A DNA stretch of 64,000 bases from an uncultured Nodularia sp. Its GTDB lineage: Bacteria > Cyanobacteriota > Cyanobacteriia > Cyanobacteriales > Nostocaceae. The notes under the pieces were generated by a model that ran no database searches, was not told the origin of the DNA, and saw nothing but the letters and a program-made list of their open reading frames with translations. Within the stretch, counting starts at the first letter, position 1. Every line of letters starts with the position of its first letter. This document shows, one piece after another, positions 30,076-39,159 of the stretch. A program made the position numbers and the translations under genes. The DNA lies in the NCBI GenBank assembly GCA_903911355.1, contig CAIWDD010000001.1:209851-273850 (forward strand). Reading direction: 5' to 3'.

Positions 30076-33000
30076 TTAATGTACACCACAAAAAGGGTCG
30101 CGTTCCTTATCCACTTCGTTAGGTTGTAGTTCTAATTCGGCCTGATAAACACATCCTGGCTGTTTAAGACATTCTTGACTAGTGGAGGTCCAATAGGGAA
30201 CCTCCCCGGCGTGTATTCTCAGAAAACCTTTGTTATCAAGAGTCACGTAATATTTACAAGGGTAATTGGTGGCGACATCCGGTTTACTTAATGCACCGAT
30301 GCGGATCCATTTTTTGGTGTTAGTGGTGGTATCTGTTTGATAAATATAAAATGTGTGCTGACGGCTTTGGGGAAAGGGAGGTAAAGGGTGACTGACTAAA
30401 CCGGGTTGTGACTGCTGTTCCCCATGATGGACATAGTGAAATTCTCGCAAAAATTGACTATTATCTTTTCCTGCTTCAAAAACTAAATGATAGGCGTTGG
30501 GCTGGTCAACAGTTGCTGACTCAATCACATTGACTGCAATATCACCATCACTTAAGTTGTGCTTGGGACTTTCTAAGGCAATATTCCACTTTAACTTACC
30601 ATCAGCAAATAGGGCTGCTGTTTCGGAAGCTGCTAATAGTGCAGCACTTACATCAATACCAGGAAGGTCAATTAAATAATGGGGGTTCCCTTGACAAAGT
30701 AAAACCCTAAATTCTAGAGTTTGGTCAATTTCAAATTGAACTTTGATTTTTTTGAGAAACTCAGTTTCTGACATTCCTAGTTTTTGCATCAGGTTTTTAC
30801 CGTCAAAGCTCCCCCACAGTCGTAAGTCTCCCTCCTCGTAGTCTTGGCGGTAAATAATATTAATTAATTGTATCCCTTGCCATTCTGTGCGTACTTTGGC
30901 GGCTGTTTCTGTGGGACTGATTTGATAAAGTTCCTGTCCAGCTTTGAATATGGTTAAAAGTTCGTTGCTTTGGGTTTTGCGTTTGAAGTTACAAGGTAGA
31001 TAATAAAAGAGATTTTTCACGTCTATTTCTAACTGATTTGCTCCTTTGCGTAACAATTCCTTAGACTCTTCGGGGTCAAATCTCAGTCGGCGGAGTTTCT
31101 CAGCGTAGCAAGCACCGGCGGAGGTAGCGAGTTTTGTAAATTCCAAGACAAAGGTAATTCTTTCTGGGTTCCAGACGAAGTAAGGGGATTTACTAAATTC
31201 TTCGTAGATGTAGCGCTGTACCAATTCCAGGTTGCAAGTTTTACCAGATAAAATCAACCAGTCAACTTTATGAGTATTCCAAGCATCTATATTTTGCCCA
31301 TGGAAACCCAGGCGACTTTCCATGAGTCCTTTAGCGATACCAATTCCCTCCTTAATAGTGGAAGCGGCGGCGCGTTCAAATTGTTCGCTGTCGATGATAA
31401 CGCCAATATTATCAGGGGTTCTGACTTGAAATTTAATTCCACTTTGAGTGAGAAGTTCACAAATGTGAGTTTCGGAAATAGTAAAAGTTAAAAGATGATG
31501 CTCTGATTTTTGCCCCAGTTTGAGTTTAGCTGATTCAGCATGCTCCCAGAGAGTATAAAAGGTTTGTAGGCGCTGGGGTACTTGTTGCCATCTGGTGGGT
31601 AATACTTTCTCGGCAGTATCTAGGGCATCTTTATAAGCAGCATCACCATCAGGGTTTTCTTTATCTATACATTTTAATAAACTGCCACTTTGAAATTTTC
31701 CTTCTTCAAGAAAACGTTCATTTAATTCTGTGTTAATTAAATCTTCTAGCTTTTCGCTTTCGATGTCCCCTGTAGTTATTGCTGTTAACAAAAAGTCTGC
31801 GATCGCTAGTTTTAATAACCTAAATATTCGCAGGGTAATTAATTCACCGCCCAGCTGTAAATGACCTGATGATCCTAACAGTTTGGGAGTAAGTTTATAG
31901 TAACGTCCTCCTAATCCTCTATCTTCATGGTCTGCAAAGGTTGGGGTATTATCTTCTAAAGTCAATTCAATCAAAGCTAAGTCTGTGGTTCCCCCGCCGA
32001 TATCCAAAACGAGGACATTTTGCGACCATTTGTTTTCGACTTGACGACAACGGGTTTTAAATGATTCAATGCCAATATTGAGATTACCACCAAATTCTCG
32101 CCATAAAAAGAAGATTGCGACTGAAACAGCCTCATCATAGGCGGTTTGGACATCATCAATACCCAACTCTTCCACTAATTCTTTAACTTCCTTACGCACT
32201 AATGGGGGGGCGACAGTAGGGTAAGTTACAACAGCTGTAACGAAATCTCCATCAGAAAACTTGCGCCTAGCGCGTTGGCGGTAATCTTCGGTTAAATCGA
32301 TTAAATGGGCCCAAGCTGCTTGGATAAGTTGGTTAACATGAATTATTTCTTGCTGAGTATTTAAAATCACTGGAAAAGTGCGATCTTGTCCAAAGTAGCG
32401 CTTGGGTGAGTGGTGAAATCTGCTGATAATTTCTTTTAAAGAGACGCTGCTACCTTGGGCGATGGCTTTTTTTCTGTTATCCCTGGCTTCTCTACCCATC
32501 CGTAGTTGTAAATCTGTCAAGGTAAAGATTTCCAATTCGCTGGGTATTTCTGTATCACGGCGATTAATATCTAAGACGACGGGGATTAAGTTTTGGGATT
32601 CTAAAGTAGGTACACGAAAAACTTCATGGTATATTTGGTAAATTTTTTTGCTAGCGGCCCGCCGGAATTTCTCGCTGTTACCTAGACATAACTCTATTTG
32701 GCGAATTGCTTCTAAGAATCGCTCTTTTTGGTCAGTTTCAAAAACTGATGCTAGATTATGGGGTTCCATTTCTAGGTTTTTGCTCACATCAGCAATAAAT
32801 TTCTCCCAGTCATGGGGGTTGACATCGGGTAAAGCTACCGATGGGGGGGAACTCAACCACTCGGCCATGCGATGGCGTAACCTGATTTCTTGTTCCCTGG
32901 GTAAAATTTCGGCGATGGGAACCTCAATGGGATCAAAGAGTGTGACTGTAGAGTTGGATGTACCAAAATCCAATGCTAACCATCCAGGAAATCTTTTTTG

Positions 33001-33462
33001 TGGTTGGTTTTCAATATAGCTACTGGTTTCCGTGGGGGTGGTGACGGCTTGGGCCTCAATGATTTCTTCATCATCCATTAATGGTGACCAGAGATAACAG
33101 GAGGCTTCAGTTTCCCTGGGTTCAGAAAGTATGGGATCTCCTAAAGCATCTGAATCGAAATACTCAACAGTTACCGCCAAAGTACAGTTAATTGGTTCTC
33201 GTAAAGGGCGATTTAACTTACAAGGATATTGCTCTAATTGCCCGATTTGGGAAATTTTAGGAGTTACAGAATCAAATGGTTTATATGCTTTTTTTATTTG
33301 GAATGCTAATTCCTCCGGCGTACCGGTGACAATGCAATTAATTCTAGCAATGTGAGGGACATTATCCCCTGCTGCTAGCAGTTGGATGGTGGGTAGTTCC
33401 AAATATTCTTTTTCTTTAATATGCACTTGAAAATTAGGTGCTAGCCGAATCTCTACAGGCAT
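30076..33462 (-). CDS. Large HSP70/actin-fold ATPase (SrfB-like candidate)
   Basis: 1128 residues. An N-terminal region of about 155 residues (beta-rich, with conserved-looking YPCKLNRPL) precedes an HSP70/actin-type ATPase core: phosphate-1 motif LALDFGTSNSTV (162-173), an HSP70-like VVTYPTVAPPLVRKEV (about 411), phosphate-2 motif VLDIGGGTTDLAL (485-497), and an adenosine-site motif ILSGKTCNLELVQ (737-749) followed by TSAGACYAEKL. About 340 further residues have no recognised domain. It is far longer than DnaK and lacks a clear substrate-binding domain. Its position next to a dynamin-like GTPase suggests kinship with the SrfB/SrfC virulence-factor operons; that kinship is inferred. Confidence 0.8.
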   Translation of the reverse strand: MPVEIRLAPNFQVHIKEKEYLELPTIQLLAAGDNVPHIARINCIVTGTPEELAFQIKKAYKPFDSVTPKISQIGQLEQYPCKLNRPLREPINCTLAVTVEYFDSDALGDPILSEPRETEASCYLWSPLMDDEEIIEAQAVTTPTETSSYIENQPQKRFPGWLALDFGTSNSTVTLFDPIEVPIAEILPREQEIRLRHRMAEWLSSPPSVALPDVNPHDWEKFIADVSKNLEMEPHNLASVFETDQKERFLEAIRQIELCLGNSEKFRRAASKKIYQIYHEVFRVPTLESQNLIPVVLDINRRDTEIPSELEIFTLTDLQLRMGREARDNRKKAIAQGSSVSLKEIISRFHHSPKRYFGQDRTFPVILNTQQEIIHVNQLIQAAWAHLIDLTEDYRQRARRKFSDGDFVTAVVTYPTVAPPLVRKEVKELVEELGIDDVQTAYDEAVSVAIFFLWREFGGNLNIGIESFKTRCRQVENKWSQNVLVLDIGGGTTDLALIELTLEDNTPTFADHEDRGLGGRYYKLTPKLLGSSGHLQLGGELITLRIFRLLKLAIADFLLTAITTGDIESEKLEDLINTELNERFLEEGKFQSGSLLKCIDKENPDGDAAYKDALDTAEKVLPTRWQQVPQRLQTFYTLWEHAESAKLKLGQKSEHHLLTFTISETHICELLTQSGIKFQVRTPDNIGVIIDSEQFERAAASTIKEGIGIAKGLMESRLGFHGQNIDAWNTHKVDWLILSGKTCNLELVQRYIYEEFSKSPYFVWNPERITFVLEFTKLATSAGACYAEKLRRLRFDPEESKELLRKGANQLEIDVKNLFYYLPCNFKRKTQSNELLTIFKAGQELYQISPTETAAKVRTEWQGIQLINIIYRQDYEEGDLRLWGSFDGKNLMQKLGMSETEFLKKIKVQFEIDQTLEFRVLLCQGNPHYLIDLPGIDVSAALLAASETAALFADGKLKWNIALESPKHNLSDGDIAVNVIESATVDQPNAYHLVFEAGKDNSQFLREFHYVHHGEQQSQPGLVSHPLPPFPQSRQHTFYIYQTDTTTNTKKWIRIGALSKPDVATNYPCKYYVTLDNKGFLRIHAGEVPYWTSTSQECLKQPGCVYQAELELQPNEVDKERDPFCGVH

Positions 33463-33564
33463 TTATTTCTCCTGAAATTAATAATAAATTGCCAATTAAA
33501 ATCTAGTATCTGTGGTTGAAGTTACCGAAAATAGTAAACAATTAAGGCTTTGAACCCTAAACAA

Positions 33565-36141
33565 TCAAGAATTTTTTGTACCTAGAAAATTATTCTCTTG
33601 ATAAGAAATTGTGGCAACTTCTGCGAGAATCTGCAACCAATGGGGAATATTAACTTTAGCTGGGGAGCTTTCTGCCGCAATATATCTGAGTAAAGCCTCT
33701 TTTTTAGAAATATTTTGCATACTGGGAATAATTTGATCTAAAATACCTTCTAGTTCAGCATTTATCTGCTGATTGATTTGGCTGACATATTGCACCAGAT
33801 GCAGGCTAGCAGTTGTAATGATTTCATCTCGTAGTCGCAATACAAAAAGTTGGTGATTACCTGTTCTGGGTAAGTCTGGACTTTTTTCAGGAGACCAGTC
33901 AAAGATTTGACCAATATTGTGTTTTTCATCTCTACGGGCTAAGGGGAATATGATTTGGGGTGAAATTGATTGTTCTTTGCTATTAATTTCGGCGATAATT
34001 GCTTCTAGCCAGTGATTAGGGTCACATCCTAACAGCAACTTGTAAAAAATATCGGCTTCTTCTATACCAAATTCGGTTTCAATATCTTGTTCCATTTCTG
34101 GATTTAGATTAGTCTGCAAATAATCCCGCTGTGGGGCTATCTGCTGGGATAATTTATTTAATAAGTCGGCTAATGCTTGATGAATGCGCTCTCGGGCAAA
34201 GTCTTCTAATTCCTTGACAGTTTTCACAAAAGCTGCATAAAAATCTTCACTTTTTGTAGGTAGGCTGCTATTAACTCTATTACCTCTGTCAAATAGTTTA
34301 CCCGCTGCCCCTTTAAATTCCGCAATGGTGATATTACCATTGTTGGCTTTGTTGAATAGTAATGTCCACTCGTTCCAGTTGAGTATTTTAAATGTGAGTT
34401 CGTCTTTAACTACATCACTGACAATATTTCCCCACCGGTCTTTGAGTGGTTCTTTACCTAAATCTTTCTGAAAGTTGCGATAGGTTTTATCTAAACTTTC
34501 AATAGCAGATCGCAACTCAATGATGTTGTGAGTATCGGATGTGGGAATACCTTGCTCGTGGATTTCGGTAATAATATTATTGAGGTATTCTTGTTGTAGC
34601 ATTAAATTATCAGCAGCCCTATGGGTATCTTCATACAGTTGTTTTACTCCGTGATTGGCTACATGATTTTGAATTAATTCGCGCAGTTTGGCAATACCAC
34701 CATCTTGGGCGAAGTAACTCAGTTGTCTACCTAAATGGCTCCGGGGATCAGATTCTAGCAGACGTGTGCTTAATAGTTGCCATTTTTGTTGCGATCGCCT
34801 AGACCGTTCCAGATAATCTGGATAATCTAAGTTAGTTAGAAATTCCGGTGAACCTGCTTTAACTTTACTAGAACGTTTTGCCAACTCAGCCAGTCCTAGC
34901 AGTGGGGATAATAAAACCATCCGTTCTTGTTCAATAATGAATGCACTAGCAGCATCAATGGTTGTTTGCAGAACTTTCAATTTACTTAAAACATCGTCTT
35001 CTTTTAGAGGTTCAGTATCGGCGATGAATTGGTCAAGTTCTCTTTCATGACCTTGACTATCTAGAGGTAACTGATCAAAACGACCCACCCCCACCAAAAT
35101 TAAATCTTTGAGGTCTTGTCCTGGGCGTTGCTGCTGCATCATAGTAAAGATTTTATTGGCGCGATCGCTACCAGGGGTTTTCCCATTTAAAAGGATTAAA
35201 ATTGTCTGTACTTCTGCTAGTTCTCGCAGTGATAAAAAGGTATCCCTAGCTCCGGAATTAGCAGCACCTAACCCAGGGAAGTCTAAGAGAATAAATTGGG
35301 AAGCACCGCTAAAATCCCAGATTTCCCGTGATATTTTCACTTCAATGTTGACACGGTGGATGAGTGAAAAGCTGTTATGTAATAATTTAGTCGTGAGGTT
35401 CTGGGGTGGGCTGGGTAATCGAATATGAGATGAGGGTAAGTCCTCAAACCGAAGAGTTTGGATAGCTAATGGCTGTTCAGGTAGCTGTAGTCCTTCACGG
35501 GCGATGTTACCATCAATTTGATAGTGGATACCACACATTGCTTGGCCATATGCTTGATAAGTGCGAAGGAATAATACCAACTCTCGTAATAAATAACGTA
35601 ATTCTAAATTTTTGCTACTGTTCCATGCTTCTTCGCACCAGTTAATAATATCTTTGCCAGTCTTTAATGTTGACAGGGGTATGGGTGGTAGTCCAGCTGC
35701 AGCACTCCGGCGACTTGCTTCCTGCAACATGAATTGCAGACACTCATTCACCCCTTGATGAGAAAGATACTCTACCGTATAATTATTAGCCTGAGTAGTG
35801 ACCAAGCCTGATTGCGGTACAATATGGATGGCTGTGACATTACCTGTAGTTGGGTTCTCACTAATTGGCAAAGCGTCAGCATATCCAATCAAGCTACCTA
35901 AAAGCAAAGTTTTACCGCTGCTGAATTCTCCCATGACTCCAATTCTAACTGGGGATGTGGCAAGTTCTACAGTTTTTTGTGCAGCTTCTCGGAGACGCAC
36001 AAGACAATCATCTAGCCTCGTGGGTATCCAATCTTCTTGTTGAGAAGGGTATTGGGGTACTAAGTCTAGTTTTTCCAAGATCAATTGTCCGTATGCTTTA
36101 AAACAATCTAATTGTTCCATTTCCATAGAAATTCTTTCCAT
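33565..36141 (-). CDS. Dynamin-like large GTPase (SrfC-like candidate)
   Basis: 858 residues. The GTPase domain has G1 VMGEFSSGKTLLLGSL (P-loop 71-78), G2 region ENPTTGNVTA (95-104) and G3 LLDFPGLGA (286-293), all dynamin-like. The usual G4 (N/T)KxD is replaced by VGVGRFDQLP (about 351-360). An insertion of about 170 residues lies between G2 and G3. The C-terminal half (about 400-850) is helical, as in dynamin stalks, with no obvious transmembrane segment. Bacterial dynamins remodel or protect membranes. It is the first gene of the minus-strand block, about 100 bp before the ATPase gene. The start could also be the ATG at 36126 or 36120. Confidence 0.82.
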   Translation of the reverse strand: MERISMEMEQLDCFKAYGQLILEKLDLVPQYPSQQEDWIPTRLDDCLVRLREAAQKTVELATSPVRIGVMGEFSSGKTLLLGSLIGYADALPISENPTTGNVTAIHIVPQSGLVTTQANNYTVEYLSHQGVNECLQFMLQEASRRSAAAGLPPIPLSTLKTGKDIINWCEEAWNSSKNLELRYLLRELVLFLRTYQAYGQAMCGIHYQIDGNIAREGLQLPEQPLAIQTLRFEDLPSSHIRLPSPPQNLTTKLLHNSFSLIHRVNIEVKISREIWDFSGASQFILLDFPGLGAANSGARDTFLSLRELAEVQTILILLNGKTPGSDRANKIFTMMQQQRPGQDLKDLILVGVGRFDQLPLDSQGHERELDQFIADTEPLKEDDVLSKLKVLQTTIDAASAFIIEQERMVLLSPLLGLAELAKRSSKVKAGSPEFLTNLDYPDYLERSRRSQQKWQLLSTRLLESDPRSHLGRQLSYFAQDGGIAKLRELIQNHVANHGVKQLYEDTHRAADNLMLQQEYLNNIITEIHEQGIPTSDTHNIIELRSAIESLDKTYRNFQKDLGKEPLKDRWGNIVSDVVKDELTFKILNWNEWTLLFNKANNGNITIAEFKGAAGKLFDRGNRVNSSLPTKSEDFYAAFVKTVKELEDFARERIHQALADLLNKLSQQIAPQRDYLQTNLNPEMEQDIETEFGIEEADIFYKLLLGCDPNHWLEAIIAEINSKEQSISPQIIFPLARRDEKHNIGQIFDWSPEKSPDLPRTGNHQLFVLRLRDEIITTASLHLVQYVSQINQQINAELEGILDQIIPSMQNISKKEALLRYIAAESSPAKVNIPHWLQILAEVATISYQENNFLGTKNS

Positions 36142-36776
36142 GTCGCATCAATTTCTGTGAGCTTTATAACATAAAACAATCTAAATGGCAGATATTGATA
36201 AAAGTTATCATCATATTTTTCCTGAGTACCAGATTATTTAATACTGTCCATGGATTAATTATACTGATTTAAACAATTCTTAACCGGATGCTTATTTAAA
36301 CAGTTAAAAACGAAAAAAATATCAACAGAATAAATATTATTGAGGGAATATTCACAACTATCAAATTACTGACTTCTATGAACGAATATCTATCCCGGTT
36401 GTTCCATCAGATTTCCGCCCATGATGCTTATACTTTCAGCGGCTGTTTTATATTACACAATATGAGTTGTAGTAAGAATTAAACAAGTCCTTCGGGGTGA
36501 TGTCTGGGTAAGGATGATCCAAAAGTTACGGTTATTGTAGTGGGGGGGGAGTGTCTACGCCGCCACATTGACAGTATATTTCATCCTCTTGTGGCGTATG
36601 CCAATAGGGGACAGGATACTGCCGTCAGAATAATTTTACCATTTATACATTTATATATTACGTTTTTACCTACAAGCTGTATCATATTCAGATGTATGCT
36701 TGAATAAGTTAGAGGGTGCTATATATATTTCTTCTGTCCGCAGTTAATAGATTGATAGTTGAAAGGGTGTAAAAGG
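36142..36776. other. 635-bp divergent intergenic region
   Basis: Non-coding DNA between the dynamin-like gene (minus) and a small gene (plus), so it should contain both promoters. One inverted pair, CGCCACA (36561-36567) and TGTGGCG (36590-36596), is visible next to a G-run near 36541. No operator could be named. Confidence 0.5.
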
Positions 36777-36989
36777 ATGATTTATGAAGAAGATTATAAT
36801 GCAGTTGAAGCGGTAAATGAACTATTGAGGAAAATTAGAATTAAAGAAAGTCAATTAAGAGTTGCTAAAACATCTAATCTGCTGTATACATCTGAAGTAT
36901 TACAAAATCAAATATTACAGTTACAGCAAGAATTATCCCATTCAGAGAACCCGGAAATTGCAGCATTAATGAGTTTATTGGATGATTAA
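36777..36989 (+). CDS. Small helical protein, unknown function
   Basis: 70 residues from the ATG at 36777, with GAAAGGG about ten bases upstream; an in-frame TTG at 36759 is less likely. The sequence is almost entirely helical with heptad-like spacing: AVEAVNELLRKIRIKESQLRV and LQNQILQLQQELSHSE, so a coiled coil is likely. The family is not recognised. It lies 26 bp before the TPR gene and divergent from the dynamin-like gene, so a link to either is possible but unproven. Confidence 0.6.
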   Translation: MIYEEDYNAVEAVNELLRKIRIKESQLRVAKTSNLLYTSEVLQNQILQLQQELSHSENPEIAALMSLLDD

Positions 36990-37015
36990 ATGTTATAATA
37001 GTGAGTTACAATAAT

Positions 37016-37639
37016 ATGCTAGAACAAAAACTGAGGCGTTGGGATGATGTGATTGCCAACCATCCCCATGAGCCTCAAGCCTATGTACAGAGGGGTATGG
37101 TTCATTTTCAGCTAGGAAATATTAATGCTTCTATTGCTGATTTTGACATAGCAGAAAAACTTGAGCCACGGTTAACACCATATTTGTGGCAAAGGGGACT
37201 AGCATATTATTATGCTGGTAGATTTGCAGAAGGCGCTAAACAGTTTGAGACAGATTTAACTGTGAATTTTCAAGATGTGGAAGAAACGGTTTGGCGCTAT
37301 CTTTGTGTTGCTGAAGCTGATGGTGTCACTGCGGCGCGTGAGTGTTTATTAGAAGTAAAAAATGACCCGCGATTGGTGATGCGGCGGGTATATGATTTGT
37401 ATGCGGGGCGCTGTTCTCCTGATGTTTTAATTCAATTGGGTAAAAAGGCAGATAAGCGTACTAAATTTTACATTTATCTCTATGTGGGATTATATTTTGA
37501 GGCGGAAAAGCAACTGGAGTTAGCACAGGAATATATTAATCAAGCGGTTAGTAACAAGATTGATGATTATATGTGGTATCTGGCTTGTGTACATCAGAAG
37601 TTGCGAGTAACACAGGATGATGTTAGTGATTGCAACTAG
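37016..37639 (+). CDS. Tetratricopeptide-repeat protein
   Basis: 207 residues from the ATG at 37016 (a GTG at 37001 is the alternative). TPR units are visible: ANHPHEPQAYVQRGMVHFQLGNINASIADFDIAEKLEP, then LTPYLWQRGLAYYYAGRFAEGAKQFETDL, and a later degenerate unit around YLYVGLYFEAEKQLELAQEYINQAV. There is no signal peptide, so it is probably a cytoplasmic scaffold. It follows the 70-residue gene by 26 bp. Confidence 0.82.
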   Translation: MLEQKLRRWDDVIANHPHEPQAYVQRGMVHFQLGNINASIADFDIAEKLEPRLTPYLWQRGLAYYYAGRFAEGAKQFETDLTVNFQDVEETVWRYLCVAEADGVTAARECLLEVKNDPRLVMRRVYDLYAGRCSPDVLIQLGKKADKRTKFYIYLYVGLYFEAEKQLELAQEYINQAVSNKIDDYMWYLACVHQKLRVTQDDVSDCN

Positions 37640-37872
37640 AGTGAGGGGAATTGTTGCTCTTGACTGGATTTGTAAGGATATTTATATTACTCTATACAAA
37701 AATTGATTTATTCCTAGCGATCGCTGGCGCTGCAAAACAATGTATAATTCCGGCAGCCATATCAGAATCCAATATGAATAATCAAAGCAAATCAGTTCCA
37801 GGCAATGGTTAACTAATGGCATCTTAATATTCAAATTAACCAACGGTGTGATGAGTATGACACTTGACAAAG

Positions 37873-39105
37873 ATGATTAAAATCTTGCATCTTGCGGATA
37901 TCCACATGGGGAGCGGTTTCTCCCATGGGCGCATGAATCCAGACACAGGACTAAATACACGGTTAGAGGATTTTGTCAAGACTTTATCCCGATGTATTGA
38001 CCGGGCGCTCCAAGACCCGGTAGATATAGTCTTATTTGGCGGTGATGCGTTCCCGGATGCTACCCCACCGCCATATGTGCAAGAAGCTTTTGCAAGTCAG
38101 TTTCGCCGCCTGGTTGATGCAGATATTCCTACAGTGCTGTTGGTGGGGAACCATGACCAACATTCTCAAGGAACGGGAGGCGCTAGTTTAAATATTTATC
38201 GCACTTTAGGGGTGCGGGGGTTTGTGGTGGGTGATACTTTAACCACTCACTGTATTAATACCCCTAGTGGTAGGGTGCAGGTGATTACTTTACCTTGGCT
38301 GACTCGTTCTACGTTGATGACCCGTCAGGAAACTAAAAATGCTTCTTTGGCTGAGGTAAACGAAATGTTAACACAACGTCTAGAAGTGGTTTTAGAGGGA
38401 GAAATTCGCCGTCTTGACCCTGATGTTCCTACTGTGCTTTTGGCTCATTTAATGGCTGATAATGCTACTTTGGGCGCTGAACGTCTTTTAGCGGTGGGGA
38501 AGGGTTTTACTTTACCCCTATCTTTACTGACGCGACCTTGTTTTGATTATGTGGCTTTAGGACATGTTCACTGTCACCAGAATTTAAATAAGTCTAATAA
38601 CCCACCTGTCATTTATCCGGGAAGTATTGAACGGGTCGATTTTAGTGAGGAAAAAGAAGATAAGGGCTATGTAATTATAGAGTTGGAGCGGGGACGAGCT
38701 AATTGGGAATTTTGCCCTTTACCTGTGCGGAGTTTCCGCACTATTGAGGTGGATATATCACAAGCAGATGATCCTCAAGCTGCTTTAATCAAGGCGATCG
38801 CTAAATATAATATTGAAGATGCTGTGGTGCGGTTAATTTATCAAATCCGCTCGGAACAGATGGATGTTATTGATACTGCGGCTATTCATGGAGCTTTAAG
38901 TTTAGCTCACAATTACACAATTAAAGCAGAATTAGTCAGCCAATTGGCGCGTCCGAGAATTCCAGAATTAACCGCTAGTAGCAGTATTGACCCCAGGTCG
39001 GCTTTGCAAACTTACCTAAATAATCGTGAAGATTTAAAGGATATTGCTGCATCTATGTTGGAAGCAGCAGAAAATTTACTCGCTGATGATGTGGTTGTCT
39101 TTTAA
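37873..39105 (+). CDS. SbcD/Mre11-like DNA exonuclease (calcineurin-like phosphoesterase)
   Basis: 410 residues from the ATG at 37873. The metallophosphoesterase motifs are in order: LHLADIHMG, LFGGDAFPD, LVGNHDQHS, VLLAHLMAD and YVALGHVHCHQ, as in SbcD/Mre11, where they bind two Mn ions. The C-terminal part (about 285-410) would be the capping and partner-binding region. SbcD normally works with the SMC-like SbcC; no SbcC gene is nearby. It lies 54 bp before recJ on the same strand, which supports a role in DNA repair. Confidence 0.87.
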   Translation: MIKILHLADIHMGSGFSHGRMNPDTGLNTRLEDFVKTLSRCIDRALQDPVDIVLFGGDAFPDATPPPYVQEAFASQFRRLVDADIPTVLLVGNHDQHSQGTGGASLNIYRTLGVRGFVVGDTLTTHCINTPSGRVQVITLPWLTRSTLMTRQETKNASLAEVNEMLTQRLEVVLEGEIRRLDPDVPTVLLAHLMADNATLGAERLLAVGKGFTLPLSLLTRPCFDYVALGHVHCHQNLNKSNNPPVIYPGSIERVDFSEEKEDKGYVIIELERGRANWEFCPLPVRSFRTIEVDISQADDPQAALIKAIAKYNIEDAVVRLIYQIRSEQMDVIDTAAIHGALSLAHNYTIKAELVSQLARPRIPELTASSSIDPRSALQTYLNNREDLKDIAASMLEAAENLLADDVVVF

Positions 39106-39159
39106 TGCTGGGGCGATCGCTGTGTGCTTTAATAATGAGAAAAGAATGCTTGAATAATT

